Assembly (NCBI RefSeq): GCF_008087345.1
Contig: NZ_VHIB01000018.1
Coordinates: forward strand, 19,220-83,219
From: Nocardioides caldifontis
GTDB taxonomy: Bacteria; Actinomycetota; Actinomycetes; Propionibacteriales; Nocardioidaceae
DNA: 64,000 bases
Direction of reading: 5' to 3'
Below are positions 16,973-27,612 of the stretch, piece after piece. The notes beneath the pieces were generated by a model. That model was not told the DNA's origin and ran no database searches. It was given only the letters and a program-made list of their open reading frames with translations. How positions within the stretch are numbered: position 1 is the first letter of the stretch; every line of letters begins with the position of its first letter. Made by a program: the position numbers and the translations under genes.

Positions 16973-18560
16973 TCTGTCGGGGGTCGACCCCCTAGCGTTC
17001 AACCTGGCGACCAGGTTGTCGGTGGGCGACATGCTCACCCGCTCGGCATTCCAGTTCCCCGACCGCACCGCCATCGTGCAGGGCGACGAGGAGATCACCT
17101 ATGCACGCCTCGACGCCTCCGCCGAGGCCTTCGGACAAGGCCTGCTCGACACCGGCCTCCAGCGGCAGGAGCCCGTGGCCTTCCTGCTGGGCAACTCCTG
17201 GCGGTTCGTGGCCACGTTCTTCGGCTGCGCCAAGTCCGCGCTCGTCGCCCTGCCCGTCAATCTGATGCTGCCCCCGGACGAAGTGGCGTGGATCCTGGCC
17301 GACGCAGGAGTGCGCGCCGTGGTCGCCGACCCGGCATTCGTACCGCTCCTTGAGCAGATACTCCCCGATCTGCCGCAGGTCACCACCGTGGTCGTCACCG
17401 GGGAGACGTCGGACTCGGTGGCCGGGCGCACCGCGTTGCGCTGGGACGATGTGGCCGCGGACCCGACCCCGTTGCAGGTGGTGGTCGAGGACCGCGACAC
17501 CTTGCACTGCCTCTACACCTCGGGCACCACGGCCCGTCCCAAGGGCGTACTGACCAGCCACCTCGCTGTTCACGTGGCGGCACTCAGCAGCGCGCTGCAG
17601 GTGGGGCACCGGCACGGGAACGAGTTCTCCGTGGCCCCGATCGTGCTGCCGCTGTTCCACACCACGGCACTGGACACGCTGCTGCTGCCCGTGCTGCTCA
17701 CCGGCGGCACCGCGATCCTGCCCCCTGGCTTCCAGCCCGAGGCCTACCTGGACATCGTGGAGGGCAGTGGGGCCACGCACCTGCTGCTGCTGCCCATGAT
17801 GTGGGCCGCGGTGCTGGCCACGCCGAGGCTCGACGAGCGAGACCTGTCCTCGGTGCGGCTGTGCATGTACGCCATGGCGCTGATGCCGCAGGAGCGGATC
17901 GGTCAGATAGCCGCCGCCTTCCCCAACGCCGACGTACTGCTCGGCTCGGGGCAGACCGAGTGCGTGCCGGCCACGGTGCTTCAGTGGCCGGCGCACCAGG
18001 ACACCAAGAGCGCCTCGTGGGGTCCCTCGGTCGTGACCGTCGACACCCGGATGATGGGACCGGGCGGGGACCTCCTGCCCCGGGGAGAGACCGGGGAGAT
18101 CGTCTACCGCGGTCCGCACGTGATGAGCGGCTACTGGAACAACCCCGCAGCGAACACCGCTGCCTTCGCTCACGCCTGGTTCCACAGCGGCGACATCGGG
18201 CACCTCGACGAGGAGGGGGTGGTCTGGTTCTCCGATCGGCTCAAGGACATCGTGAAGACCGGCGGGGAGAACGTCTCCTCGGTCGAGGTCGAGCGGGTGT
18301 TGCTCAGCTCCCCGGAGATCACCGAGGCCGCGGTCATCGGCGTACCCGACGACAGATGGGGCGAGGCCGTGACAGCGGTCGTCGTCGCCGTCGACCCCGA
18401 CGTCGACCCCACCGCCCTATCGGAGCGGCTGACCGCGTTGTGCCGCGAGCACCTGGCCGGCTTCCAGGTCCCGAAGCGGATCGAGGTCCTGACCGGCCTG
18501 CCCAAGACGGCGACCGGCAAGATCCAGAAGCACGAGCTGAGGGAGCGTTTCCGTGGCTGA
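16962..18560 (+). CDS. AMP-dependent acyl-CoA synthetase
   Basis: A 532-residue ANL ligase. ATP loop LYTSGTTARPKGVLTSH (about 184-200), A5 LLGSGQTECVPA, A7 WFHSGDIGHLDEEG, hinge DRLKDIVKTGGENVSSVEVE, and catalytic lysine in TATGKIQKHELRERF. Its ATG lies 11 bases inside the carboxylase alpha gene, so translation is coupled. It is one of three ligases in the Atu-like block and may activate an intermediate or a second substrate; the acid cannot be inferred from sequence. Confidence 0.92.
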   Translation: MRPDLSGVDPLAFNLATRLSVGDMLTRSAFQFPDRTAIVQGDEEITYARLDASAEAFGQGLLDTGLQRQEPVAFLLGNSWRFVATFFGCAKSALVALPVNLMLPPDEVAWILADAGVRAVVADPAFVPLLEQILPDLPQVTTVVVTGETSDSVAGRTALRWDDVAADPTPLQVVVEDRDTLHCLYTSGTTARPKGVLTSHLAVHVAALSSALQVGHRHGNEFSVAPIVLPLFHTTALDTLLLPVLLTGGTAILPPGFQPEAYLDIVEGSGATHLLLLPMMWAAVLATPRLDERDLSSVRLCMYAMALMPQERIGQIAAAFPNADVLLGSGQTECVPATVLQWPAHQDTKSASWGPSVVTVDTRMMGPGGDLLPRGETGEIVYRGPHVMSGYWNNPAANTAAFAHAWFHSGDIGHLDEEGVVWFSDRLKDIVKTGGENVSSVEVERVLLSSPEITEAAVIGVPDDRWGEAVTAVVVAVDPDVDPTALSERLTALCREHLAGFQVPKRIEVLTGLPKTATGKIQKHELRERFRG

Positions 18561-19350
18561 CCAGGAGCTGGTCCACGTCCACCACCGCGGGCCCGTCGCG
18601 GAGGTCACCCTGGACTCCCCGCACAACCGCAACGCTCTGTCTCGCGCCCTTGTCGAACAGCTGCATGCGGCCTTGGCGCTGGTCACCGCCGACGATCGGA
18701 CACGAGTCGTCGTGCTGACGGGAGCCGGCACGGTGTTCTGCTCCGGCGCCGACCTCAAGGAGCAGCGGTCGGGTGCGGCGCCGTCGGCGCTTGGCCTGCC
18801 CGACATCCTGACACTGATCTACGAGAGCCCCATACCTGTGATCGCGCGGGTCAACGGAGCTGCGCGCGCGGGCGGGTTGGGCCTGATCGCGGCCTGTGAC
18901 CTCGCGGTCGGACTGGCCGGCGCGACGTTCGGGTTCAGTGAGGTCCGCATCGGCGTGGCCCCGGCCGTCATCGCCGTAGCCTGCCTGCGCCGGATGGACC
19001 GCCGCGCCGCCCGAGAGCTGTTCCTCACCGGAGAGAACTTCGACGGGCTGCGTGCCCGCGACGTCGGCCTGCTGGATCGCGCGGTTCCCGACGACGAGCT
19101 GGACCTGACGGTCGACATGCTGGCCGGGCAGCTGAGCAAGGGTGCCCCCCAGGCACTGGCGATCACCAAGCAGTTGCTGCGAGACCTCCCCGGCCCGGAT
19201 CTGCAGGAGGACCTCCGGCGGATGGCTGCGGTCTCCGCCGAGAGGTTCGCGTCGGACGAAGCGCGGGAGGGCATCGCCGCGCTGTTGGACAAGCGCCCGC
19301 CGGTGTGGCTGATTCCGGCGGACGCACCGAGTGGAGGAGGACGACAGTGA
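18553..19350 (+). CDS. Enoyl-CoA hydratase (crotonase) family protein
   Basis: A 265-residue crotonase. The first oxyanion strand is TVFCSGADLKEQ and the second GAARAGGLGLIAACDLAV. The first acid is present in FGFSEVRIGVAP, but the second position reads PAVIA, lacking the usual Glu, a pattern shared by hydratases acting on glutaconyl-type or branched substrates. Starts at GTG 18553 inside the ligase gene and ends overlapping the next ACAD (GTGA). By position it would hydrate the product of the carboxylase, as AtuE does in the Pseudomonas pathway. Confidence 0.9.
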   Translation: MADQELVHVHHRGPVAEVTLDSPHNRNALSRALVEQLHAALALVTADDRTRVVVLTGAGTVFCSGADLKEQRSGAAPSALGLPDILTLIYESPIPVIARVNGAARAGGLGLIAACDLAVGLAGATFGFSEVRIGVAPAVIAVACLRRMDRRAARELFLTGENFDGLRARDVGLLDRAVPDDELDLTVDMLAGQLSKGAPQALAITKQLLRDLPGPDLQEDLRRMAAVSAERFASDEAREGIAALLDKRPPVWLIPADAPSGGGRQ

Positions 19351-20516
19351 CGGCGACCGACATCACCGCACCCACCGGCGACCCGTGGCGCACACCCGAG
19401 CGGGTGGCGCTACGGCGGCTGGCGCGCGACTTCGTCGCCCGGGAGATCGCAACGAACATGGACGAGTGGGAACAGTCCGGCGAGCTGCCGCGCGATCTGC
19501 ACCGCAAGACCGCCGACGTCGGTCTCCTCGGCGTCGGGTTCGCCGAGGAGGTGGGCGGCAGCGGCGGCGACGCGATCGACTCCGCGATCATCACCGAGGA
19601 GATCCTGAACGGCGGCGGATCCACCGGTGTGTGTGCCTCGCTGTTCACCCAGGGCATCGCGCTTCCGCACATCGCCGCCAACGGCGGCCCCGAGTTGGTC
19701 GAGCGCTATGTCCGCCCCACGCTTGCCGGGGAGCTGATCGGATCGCTGGCGGTGTCCGAGCCGGGCGGGGGTTCCGACGTCGCCAACATCCGCACCCGGG
19801 CGGTCCTCGACGGAGACGAGTACGTGGTCAACGGTGCGAAGACCTTCATTACCAGCGGCGTCCGCGCCGACTTCGTCACCGCCGCGGTGCGCACCGGCGG
19901 ACCCGGCCACTCCGGGATCTCCCTGCTGGTCATCGACAAGGCCACGTCCGGGTTCACCGTGTCCCGCCGGCTGGACAAGATGGGCTGGCGGTGCAGCGAC
20001 ACCGCCGAACTGTCCTTCGCCGACGTCCGGGTCCCGGCCGCGAACCTCGTGGGCGCGGAGAACTCCGGCTTCGTGCAGATCATGCAGCAGTTCCAGAACG
20101 AGCGGATCGGCCTTGCCGTCCAGGCCTACGCCACCGCGGCCCGCGCCTTGGATCTGGCACTCGGGTGGGCGCGGGACCGGGAGACGTTCGGGCGACCACT
20201 GTCCTCCCGCCAGGTCATCCGGCACAAGCTCGCCGAGATGGCCCGCCAGGTCGACGTCGCGCGGTGCTACACCCGGGCGGTCGCGCAGCGGTACCTCGCC
20301 GGCGAGGACGTCGTCACCGAGGTGTCGATGGCGAAGAACACCGCCGTCTACGCCTGCGACTTCGTGGTGAACGAGGCCGTGCAGATCTTCGGCGGCATGG
20401 GCTACATGCGCGAGTCCGAGGTCGAGCGCCACTACCGGGACGCGCGGATCCTGGGCATCGGTGGCGGGACGAACGAGATCATGAACGAAGTCATCAGCAA
20501 GAGGATCGGCCTGTGA
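19347..20516 (+). CDS. Acyl-CoA dehydrogenase (isovaleryl/citronellyl-CoA dehydrogenase-like)
   Basis: A 389-residue ACAD. FAD-domain motifs SLAVSEPGGGSDVANI and AKTFITSGVRADF are present, then RETFGRPLSSRQ and QIFGGMGYMRESEVERHYRD. The C-terminus reads LGIGGGTNEIM, with Gly at the classical catalytic Glu position as in isovaleryl-CoA dehydrogenase; there the base comes from an earlier helix, and FQNERIGLAV offers such a Glu. GTG 19347 has GGAGGAGG at 19333-19340. It is coupled to both neighbours and is the best candidate for the branched-chain desaturation step, given that the first ACAD of this operon is damaged. Confidence 0.92.
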   Translation: MTATDITAPTGDPWRTPERVALRRLARDFVAREIATNMDEWEQSGELPRDLHRKTADVGLLGVGFAEEVGGSGGDAIDSAIITEEILNGGGSTGVCASLFTQGIALPHIAANGGPELVERYVRPTLAGELIGSLAVSEPGGGSDVANIRTRAVLDGDEYVVNGAKTFITSGVRADFVTAAVRTGGPGHSGISLLVIDKATSGFTVSRRLDKMGWRCSDTAELSFADVRVPAANLVGAENSGFVQIMQQFQNERIGLAVQAYATAARALDLALGWARDRETFGRPLSSRQVIRHKLAEMARQVDVARCYTRAVAQRYLAGEDVVTEVSMAKNTAVYACDFVVNEAVQIFGGMGYMRESEVERHYRDARILGIGGGTNEIMNEVISKRIGL

Positions 20517-21577
20517 CCGTAGAGCCGGCCCGGCCGTTTCGGGTCACCGGGGCCGCCCAGAAGCGGGCGTGGGCGGAGAAGGTGCTGCCCCCGGTGGAGC
20601 AGGTCCAGCAGGGGCTGTGGTCCATCCCCGTCCCCATCCCCGACAACCCGCTGCGCTACGTGCTCGTCTACGCACTCGAGCTGGACGACGGGCTGGCGCT
20701 GATCGACGCCGGCTGGGACACTGACGACGCCTGGCTCGCCCTGACCCACGGCTTGGTCACGGCCGGGCACGCCATCGGCGACGTCCGCGGCGTGATGGTG
20801 ACGCACATCCATCCCGACCACTACGGTCTGGCGGGGCGGATCCGCGAGGCGTCGGGTGCGTGGGTGGGACTGCATCCCGACGACGCGGCTCTGCTGCCCG
20901 CCCGGTACGGGGCCGGCATCACCGACCTGCTCGACGACATGGCCGCGCTGCTGCAGAACTGCGGGGTACCCGAGGACGAGCTGCAGACCCTGTCCCGCGC
21001 TTCGCTGCCGATCGCGGCCTACGTCCGCCAGACCGAGCCCGACCGCCTCATCCGAGACGGCGACCGGCTGCCGTTGCCCGGCTGGGATCTGCGTGCGGTC
21101 CACACGCCCGGCCACTCGCCCGGCCACCTGTGCTTCCACGAGCACCGGCGTCGCGTCCTCTTCTCCGGGGACCACGTCCTTCCTCGCATCACGCCCAACA
21201 TCGGGGTGCACGCGCAGTCGAGCGGCAGTCCGCTGGCCGACTTCGTCGACTCCCTGGCACGCGTCGCCGGGCTGGATCACGAGCTGGACGAGGTGCTGCC
21301 CGCGCACGAGTACCGCTTCGCCGGCCTCGCGGCGCGCGTGTCGACGCTGCTGGGCCACCACGACGCGCGGCTGGAGGAGATTCACGCCGCCCTGACGGCG
21401 GCACCGACGACGTGGGAGCTGACCGCCGCGTTGACCTGGTCGCGCCCCTGGGACCAGGTCTCCGGTTTCATGCGCAGGGCGGCTGTCGCGGAGACCCTGG
21501 CGCACCTGGTCCTGCTGGAGAGCAGGGGACGGGTGGCGCCTGGTCGCGAGAGCCCGTGGCGCTGGGAGCAGCGCTGA
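20513..21577 (+). CDS. MBL-fold metallohydrolase
   Basis: A 354-residue metallo-beta-lactamase-fold protein. Metal ligands are visible in THIHPDHYG (HxHxDH, about residues 98-106), HTPGHSPGHLCF, the aspartate of FSGDHVLP and a late histidine in LPAHEYRF. The C-terminal third is helical and resembles LACTB2-like hydrolases. The substrate may be a thioester or other ester; its place between an ACAD and a regulator does not settle this. A second protein of the same build is encoded at 54084. GTG 20513 overlaps the ACAD stop. Confidence 0.88.
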   Translation: MTVEPARPFRVTGAAQKRAWAEKVLPPVEQVQQGLWSIPVPIPDNPLRYVLVYALELDDGLALIDAGWDTDDAWLALTHGLVTAGHAIGDVRGVMVTHIHPDHYGLAGRIREASGAWVGLHPDDAALLPARYGAGITDLLDDMAALLQNCGVPEDELQTLSRASLPIAAYVRQTEPDRLIRDGDRLPLPGWDLRAVHTPGHSPGHLCFHEHRRRVLFSGDHVLPRITPNIGVHAQSSGSPLADFVDSLARVAGLDHELDEVLPAHEYRFAGLAARVSTLLGHHDARLEEIHAALTAAPTTWELTAALTWSRPWDQVSGFMRRAAVAETLAHLVLLESRGRVAPGRESPWRWEQR

Positions 21578-21593
21578 CGGATCTGCCCACCGG

Positions 21594-22280
21594 TCACTCG
21601 TGGAGCGCCTCGGTGCCCGCTGCGCCCGCTCGGCCCGTCCGGTCGCCCCCGGGCCAGGCTTGCGGCGCCAGGCCGATCGCCCCGGCCCACAGCCGAGTGA
21701 GTACGTCGACGGCCTCCGCCTCGTCCAGCCGCTCCACCGGGTCCTGCCACAGGTGGGCGAAGGACTCCACCATGGCGCCCAGGGCGCTGGCCGTCGCTCG
21801 CGGCGGCAGCAGCGGATCGGCCAGGCCCAGCTCCTGCAGCCGGATCAGGCCCTCCATACCCCGCTGGACGAACGACTCCCGGATCTCCAGTCGCAGCCCC
21901 CGGAAGTCCTCCCGGACATCCGCCAGAGAGTCCAGCACCCGCAGGATCCGGGAGTGCCGGGTCACGGCCCGCAGGAACGACCGGTTCGCGGCCTCGATGC
22001 GGGCGTACGCCGCGTCCGGCGGCAGGCGGGCGCCGATCGAGGTCGCGGCGAAGATGTCCTCCGTGACACCGGTGACGATCTCGCGCAGCAACGCCTCCTT
22101 GGAGTCGAACCAGGTGTAGAACGTCCCATGGGAGACCCCGGCGCGCCGGGCCACGGCATCGATGCCGACGGCGGAGAACCCGCACTCCTCGAACAGCTCC
22201 CGCCCAGCCTGCAACAGCGCTGACCTGGTGCGCCGGCCACGCGCGGTGACCGGCGGGGGTCCTGGTTCGGCCGATGTCAT
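21594..22280 (-). CDS. TetR-family transcriptional regulator
   Basis: A 228-residue regulator with an N-terminal helix-turn-helix: ALLQAGRELFEECGFSAVGI, then VARRAGVSHGTFYTWFDSKEALL (about residues 22-67). The rest is the helical ligand-binding domain. ATG 22280 has AAGGGA six bases upstream; ATG 22295 is an alternative. It faces the divergent ligase gene, and between them lies a 30-base palindrome that is its likely operator. By analogy with AtuR and other TetR repressors of acyl-CoA pathways, the ligand could be an acyl-CoA. Confidence 0.92.
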   Translation of the reverse strand: MTSAEPGPPPVTARGRRTRSALLQAGRELFEECGFSAVGIDAVARRAGVSHGTFYTWFDSKEALLREIVTGVTEDIFAATSIGARLPPDAAYARIEAANRSFLRAVTRHSRILRVLDSLADVREDFRGLRLEIRESFVQRGMEGLIRLQELGLADPLLPPRATASALGAMVESFAHLWQDPVERLDEAEAVDVLTRLWAGAIGLAPQAWPGGDRTGRAGAAGTEALHE

Positions 22281-22320
22281 GCGATGTCCCTTCATCCGAC
22301 GGTTCCGCCGCGCTCCTATC

Positions 22321-22349
22321 TTGACGCCACAGTCAGGTTTGACCAAACT
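22321..22349 (+). promoter_or_regulatory. Candidate promoter of the ligase gene
   Basis: TTGACG at 22321-22326 and CAAACT at 22344-22349 are separated by 17 bases. The -10 box overlaps the left end of the palindrome at 22346, so a bound repressor would block polymerase. The downstream gene starts at 22401. Confidence 0.45.
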
Positions 22350-22375
22350 GCGGGTGACCTGGGTCACCCGCAGTT
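22346..22375. promoter_or_regulatory. 30-base palindrome, probable TetR operator
   Basis: Two perfect 14-base arms (AACTGCGGGTGACC and its reverse complement) are separated by TG. It lies between divergent starts at 22280 (TetR) and 22401 (ligase) and is not followed by a T run, so operator is preferred over terminator. The likely binder is the adjacent TetR protein. Confidence 0.7.
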
Positions 22376-22400
22376 GGGGCCCTCTTTGAAGGGACGGGAC

Positions 22401-23948
<1,548 letters not shown>

Positions 23949-23978
23949 GCCCTTCCGGCGGCCGGGTGGTGGTCCGCC

Positions 23979-24740
23979 TCACCAGGTCGCTGAGAGGCCG
24001 CCGTCGACCACGAGGGTCTGTCCGGTCATGAACGCCGACCCGGGGCCGGACAGGAAGACTGCGGCGGCGGCCATGTCGGCCGGGACGCCCCAGCGCCGGA
24101 CAGGGGTACGCCGCACGACGCGCTGCTGGAACCGCTCGTCGGAGTGCAGGTCGCTGACGAGGTCGGTTTCCACCCAACCGGGGCACAGGGTGTTGACCGT
24201 GACCCCGCGGCGGCCCAGCTCAGCCGCCAGTGAGCGGGTCATGGCGATCATGCCGCCCTTGCTGGCCGCATAGGCACTGGAGTGGGTGTCGCCCACCAAG
24301 CCCATGACGCTGGCCACGTTCACCACCCGACCCCAGCCACGCTCGGCCATCGCCGGAGCCAGTTCGCGCGTGAGTGCGAAGGCAGCGGTGAGGTTGGTCT
24401 GGATCGTGCGGGCCCAGCTCTCGTCGTCCACATCACTGAGGGCCTGGTTCCAGGATCCGCCCGCGTTGTTGATGAGGATATCGATCGCGTCGGCAGAGGC
24501 CCGGGCTTCGCCCGCGAGGCCCGTCGGCCCGTCGGGGTCCTGCAGATCGGCGGTGAGAACGACGGGGTCGTGTTGGAGGGTCGAGGCCACCTGGTCGAGG
24601 CGTTGGCGGTCTCGGCCCGCAAGGATCACCTGGGCGCCGGCGGCATCGAGCGCCTGGGCCATCGCCTCACCGATCCCACGCGTTGCTCCGGTGACGAGGG
24701 CGGTGCGGCCAGCAAGGCTAAACAACTGGTCGAGTGTCAT
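23979..24740 (-). CDS. SDR-family oxidoreductase (FabG-like)
   Basis: A 253-residue short-chain dehydrogenase/reductase using NAD(P). The Rossmann motif is TGATRGIGEAM (about 17-27), NNAG follows near residue 90, the catalytic Ser is in VASVMGLVG and the Tyr-Lys pair is YAASKGG (about 155-161); the end TGQTLVVDGGLSATW is typical. It would oxidise a hydroxyacyl-CoA or reduce a ketone. It is the last gene of the leftward operon that begins at the thiolase at 31024. Confidence 0.92.
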   Translation of the reverse strand: MTLDQLFSLAGRTALVTGATRGIGEAMAQALDAAGAQVILAGRDRQRLDQVASTLQHDPVVLTADLQDPDGPTGLAGEARASADAIDILINNAGGSWNQALSDVDDESWARTIQTNLTAAFALTRELAPAMAERGWGRVVNVASVMGLVGDTHSSAYAASKGGMIAMTRSLAAELGRRGVTVNTLCPGWVETDLVSDLHSDERFQQRVVRRTPVRRWGVPADMAAAAVFLSGPGSAFMTGQTLVVDGGLSATW

Positions 24741-24761
24741 GGATGAGGGCCTTTCAGGCTG

Positions 24762-25388
24762 CTATCGGAATATGTCGAGGATGCTTTCGGTGACGAGGGT
24801 GAGAACCTTCCTGTCCTCGGATGCCGTCCGCGATCGGAACCAGATCGGGACGAAGTTGATCGACCCGTGCATGCAATGCAGGGCGACCCGCGGGTCGCGC
24901 GGGTGGAGTTGACCCGACGCCACGCCATCCTCGACGACGGCGACGAAGATCTCTTCGTGTTGCCTGCGCCAGTGGCGCTGCTCCTCGCGCATCGACTCCG
25001 GCCAATCCTGGTGCTGCAGGAACAGGCGCGCCATGTGGGGGTCGTCGTGCACGAAGATCTCAAGCTGCTCGAGGATGAGGTCACGCAACGCGTCCAGAGG
25101 GGTCGGCGCCGCGTTGGCGACCGCCGCGAGACGAGCGATGGTCTTCTCCGCGACCGCCTGGAAGCAGGCACTGAAGAGATCGTCCTTGCTGTCGAAGTAG
25201 TGGTACAGCGATGCCTTGGTGAGATCGACCCGGTCGGCGACCATCTCCAGGGAGGTGTTGTGGTAGCCGTGTTCGGACACCACTTGGGCGGCGACATTCA
25301 AGATCGCATCGATGCGCTGGCTTCGCTTGCGGGCGACTCGGCTCAGGGGCTGCTGTTCGTCATCGGGCTTGGTCGCCGGACCGCTCAT
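24762..25388 (-). CDS. TetR-family transcriptional regulator
   Basis: A 208-residue regulator. The helix-turn-helix spans about residues 25-70: AILNVAAQVVSEHGYHNTSL, then VADRVDLTKASLYHYFDSKDDLF. The C-terminal domain has HDDPHMARLFLQHQDW, the pattern of KstR2-like and related TetR members in actinobacteria. It overlaps the CoA-transferase stop and is co-transcribed with the pathway genes, so it may control this operon; it is one of two regulators in the window that could bind the recurring dyad. Confidence 0.9.
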   Translation of the reverse strand: MSGPATKPDDEQQPLSRVARKRSQRIDAILNVAAQVVSEHGYHNTSLEMVADRVDLTKASLYHYFDSKDDLFSACFQAVAEKTIARLAAVANAAPTPLDALRDLILEQLEIFVHDDPHMARLFLQHQDWPESMREEQRHWRRQHEEIFVAVVEDGVASGQLHPRDPRVALHCMHGSINFVPIWFRSRTASEDRKVLTLVTESILDIFR

Positions 25389-26449
25389 GTTGTCACTCCT
25401 GTGGTGGACGAGTCTCCCCCGAGGGCCGCGTCGGCGGAGGCAGTTGCGAAACGCACTGGGTGAGCGTATCTGGCTCCGAATCCGCTGCTGCGGATGAGTC
25501 CTCGATGCTGAAAGGGAGCGCTGTCGAGCACGTCCTCCGGGCGGAGCACCATGGCAGCGGGCACGTCGACGCGCGTCGTTCGGGCGATGACGTCTGCGGC
25601 TGGAAGGCCGGCGAAGAGCGTTTCCAACCGGTGTCGCAGGCGTTGGTGGTCTTGTTGGCGTCCTTCGAAGGTGGAGCTGCGTTCGTCAGCGAGGCCGAAC
25701 TCGTCACAGAACCGCTCCCAGAAGTGCTGCTCGTGCACGATCCCGAGCGCGATGCGGTGCCCGTCGGCGGTGTCGAAGACGCCGTAGTGCGGCGTGGAAC
25801 CGAACAGGTCCACCTCCCCAGCCGCGCGGGGAAGGGCCACGGGGAAGGTCCAGGAGGCCATCACGTCGGCCATACTCACGTCGAGATGGGCGCCCTCGCC
25901 GCTGGTGGCGCGACCGACCAGCGCGGCGTTGATCGTCGTGGCCGCCATCAGTCCGGACGCCAAGTCGGCGATGGGCAGCGGCGGCACGATCGCGGCGCAG
26001 GGTCCGTTCTGCGCCAACGTGCCGGCGTCGGCATGGTAGGTGAGATCGTGACCGGGTTTGCCGGCACGCTCGCCGTCTTGGCCGTATCCCGAGATCGAAC
26101 AGTAGATCACTCCCGGGTTCGTCTGAGCCACCACCTCGTAGCTCAGGCCGAGGCGTGCCAGGACACCAGGTCGGAAGCCTTCGACCAGCACGTCGCACTC
26201 GCGCGCGAGGTCGAGCACGCGACGCCGTCCGCTGTCTGACTTCAGATCCACCTCCTGGACCTTCTTGCCCGCGTTGACCTCGGTGTAGAGGGAGGGGAAG
26301 GCACGCGCCGGATCACCCCCGGGGGGCTCTATCCGGTGCACCTCGGCACCCATATCGGCCAGCAGCCGGGTCGCGTACGGCCCCGGCAGCTGCAGGCTGA
26401 GGTCGAGGACCCGGATCCCGGTCAGCACCGGCAGCGCCGACTGCCACAT
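25385..26449 (-). CDS. Class III CoA-transferase (CaiB/BaiF family)
   Basis: A 354-residue family III CoA-transferase, which moves CoA between acids through an aspartyl-CoA mixed anhydride. Features are VLDLSLQLPGPYATRLLADMGAEVHRIE at the N-terminus, CDVLVEGFRPGVLARLGL, and the catalytic aspartate in AHLDVSMADVMASW (about residues 173-186). ATG 26449 is chosen because it abuts the ACAD stop as TGATG; a longer in-frame extension to 26803 lies within the ACAD gene. Such transferases let a pathway activate its acid without ATP. Confidence 0.9.
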   Translation of the reverse strand: MWQSALPVLTGIRVLDLSLQLPGPYATRLLADMGAEVHRIEPPGGDPARAFPSLYTEVNAGKKVQEVDLKSDSGRRRVLDLARECDVLVEGFRPGVLARLGLSYEVVAQTNPGVIYCSISGYGQDGERAGKPGHDLTYHADAGTLAQNGPCAAIVPPLPIADLASGLMAATTINAALVGRATSGEGAHLDVSMADVMASWTFPVALPRAAGEVDLFGSTPHYGVFDTADGHRIALGIVHEQHFWERFCDEFGLADERSSTFEGRQQDHQRLRHRLETLFAGLPAADVIARTTRVDVPAAMVLRPEDVLDSAPFQHRGLIRSSGFGARYAHPVRFATASADAALGGDSSTTGVTT

Positions 26450-27612
26450 CAGTACGACCTCGGCAAGTGCAGCACCTGTTGCGCGATGTGGTTGAGCACC
26501 ATCTCGCGGCTCACTGGCGCCGTCTTGTGCAGCCGCACGAAGCCCCAGAGGTCCGCCAGGCCGAACTCTGTGGACAGGCCGTGGCCGCCGTGCACCTGGA
26601 TCGCGCGGTCCAATGCCTCCCCAGCGGCATCCGCCGCGGCGAACTTCGCGCTGTTGGCGGCGACTCCCGATTCTCGTGGGTCCATGCCTGCGTCGACCAG
26701 CCAAGCCGCCCTCTGGGTCATCAGCCACGCCAGGTCGCGGTGGATCGAGGCCTCCGCGAGCGGGTGCGCCACCCCCTGGTGTGCTCCGATGGGCACGCCC
26801 CACACCACCCGCTCCTGCGCATAGCGGGCGGCCTTGTCCAGCGCATAACGAGCCAGTCCGCAGGCGTGGGCGGCTGTCATGATGCGCTCGGGGTTGAGCC
26901 CGACGAAGATCTGCCGCAGCCCCTCGCCCTCCTCGCCCAGTAAGCGGTCGGCGGACAACCGCACGTCCTCGAAGGTGAGGGTGAACTGCTTCTCCGGGGC
27001 GTTGACCTGCATCGGGATCGGGTGCATGCTCAGCCCCGCCGCGTCCGTGGGAACGACGAAGAGGCTCAGCCGTCCGCGGCCGGAGTCGGTGCGCCCCGTG
27101 CGGGCCACGACCAGGATCTCACGGCTCTCGTCCACGCCTGAGATGTAGTGCTTGGTGCCGTTGAGCACCCACTCCTCGCCGTCACGGCTGGCCCGGGTGG
27201 CGAGCTGGTGACTGTTGCTCCCGGCTTCGGGTTCGGTGATCGCGAAGGCCATCTTGGCCGACCCCGAGCACAGGTCGGGCAGCCAACGCTGCTTCTGCTC
27301 GGAGGTGCCGTAGGCAGAGATGACCGTGCCGCAGATCGCGGGCGACACGACCAGCAGCAGCAGCGGACAGCCGTGAGCGGCCAGTTCCTCGCCGACGATC
27401 GCCAGCTCGCTGATCCCCAGCCCGCCGCCGCCGTACTCCTCGGGAAGGTTCACCCCGACGAACCCGGCTTGTGCGACTTCGTTCCACAGCTCCTCACTGC
27501 GCGACCCCTCGGCGGCCGTGCGCTGGTAGTAGGCATGGCCGTACTTCTCAGCGATGGCGCGCACCGAAGCGCGAATGTCGCGGTGCAGTTCGGATGCGGC
27601 GAAGTCCATCAT
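26449..27612 (-). CDS. Acyl-CoA dehydrogenase family protein
   Basis: A 387-residue ACAD. MAFAITEPEAGSNSHQ and TKHYISGVDESREIL mark the FAD domain; AQERVVWGVPIGAHQG and IQVHGGHGLSTEFGL the C-terminal helices. The classical catalytic site reads TAPVSREM and the protein ends LHLPRSY, the same subgroup as the ACAD at 3856, which also lacks the canonical Glu. The ATG overlaps the stop of the GalT-like gene (ATGA). Confidence 0.92.
   Translation of the reverse strand: MMDFAASELHRDIRASVRAIAEKYGHAYYQRTAAEGSRSEELWNEVAQAGFVGVNLPEEYGGGGLGISELAIVGEELAAHGCPLLLLVVSPAICGTVISAYGTSEQKQRWLPDLCSGSAKMAFAITEPEAGSNSHQLATRASRDGEEWVLNGTKHYISGVDESREILVVARTGRTDSGRGRLSLFVVPTDAAGLSMHPIPMQVNAPEKQFTLTFEDVRLSADRLLGEEGEGLRQIFVGLNPERIMTAAHACGLARYALDKAARYAQERVVWGVPIGAHQGVAHPLAEASIHRDLAWLMTQRAAWLVDAGMDPRESGVAANSAKFAAADAAGEALDRAIQVHGGHGLSTEFGLADLWGFVRLHKTAPVSREMVLNHIAQQVLHLPRSY

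Noticed and set aside
19331..20512. Long plus-strand frame extending the MBL hydrolase upstream
   Set aside because: It overlaps the ACAD gene in another frame and encodes an Arg-rich, low-complexity sequence; GTG 20513 with the GTGA overlap is the natural start.
22346..22375. Reading the palindrome as a terminator
   Set aside because: It lies between two divergent starts, where no transcript ends, and is not followed by a T run.
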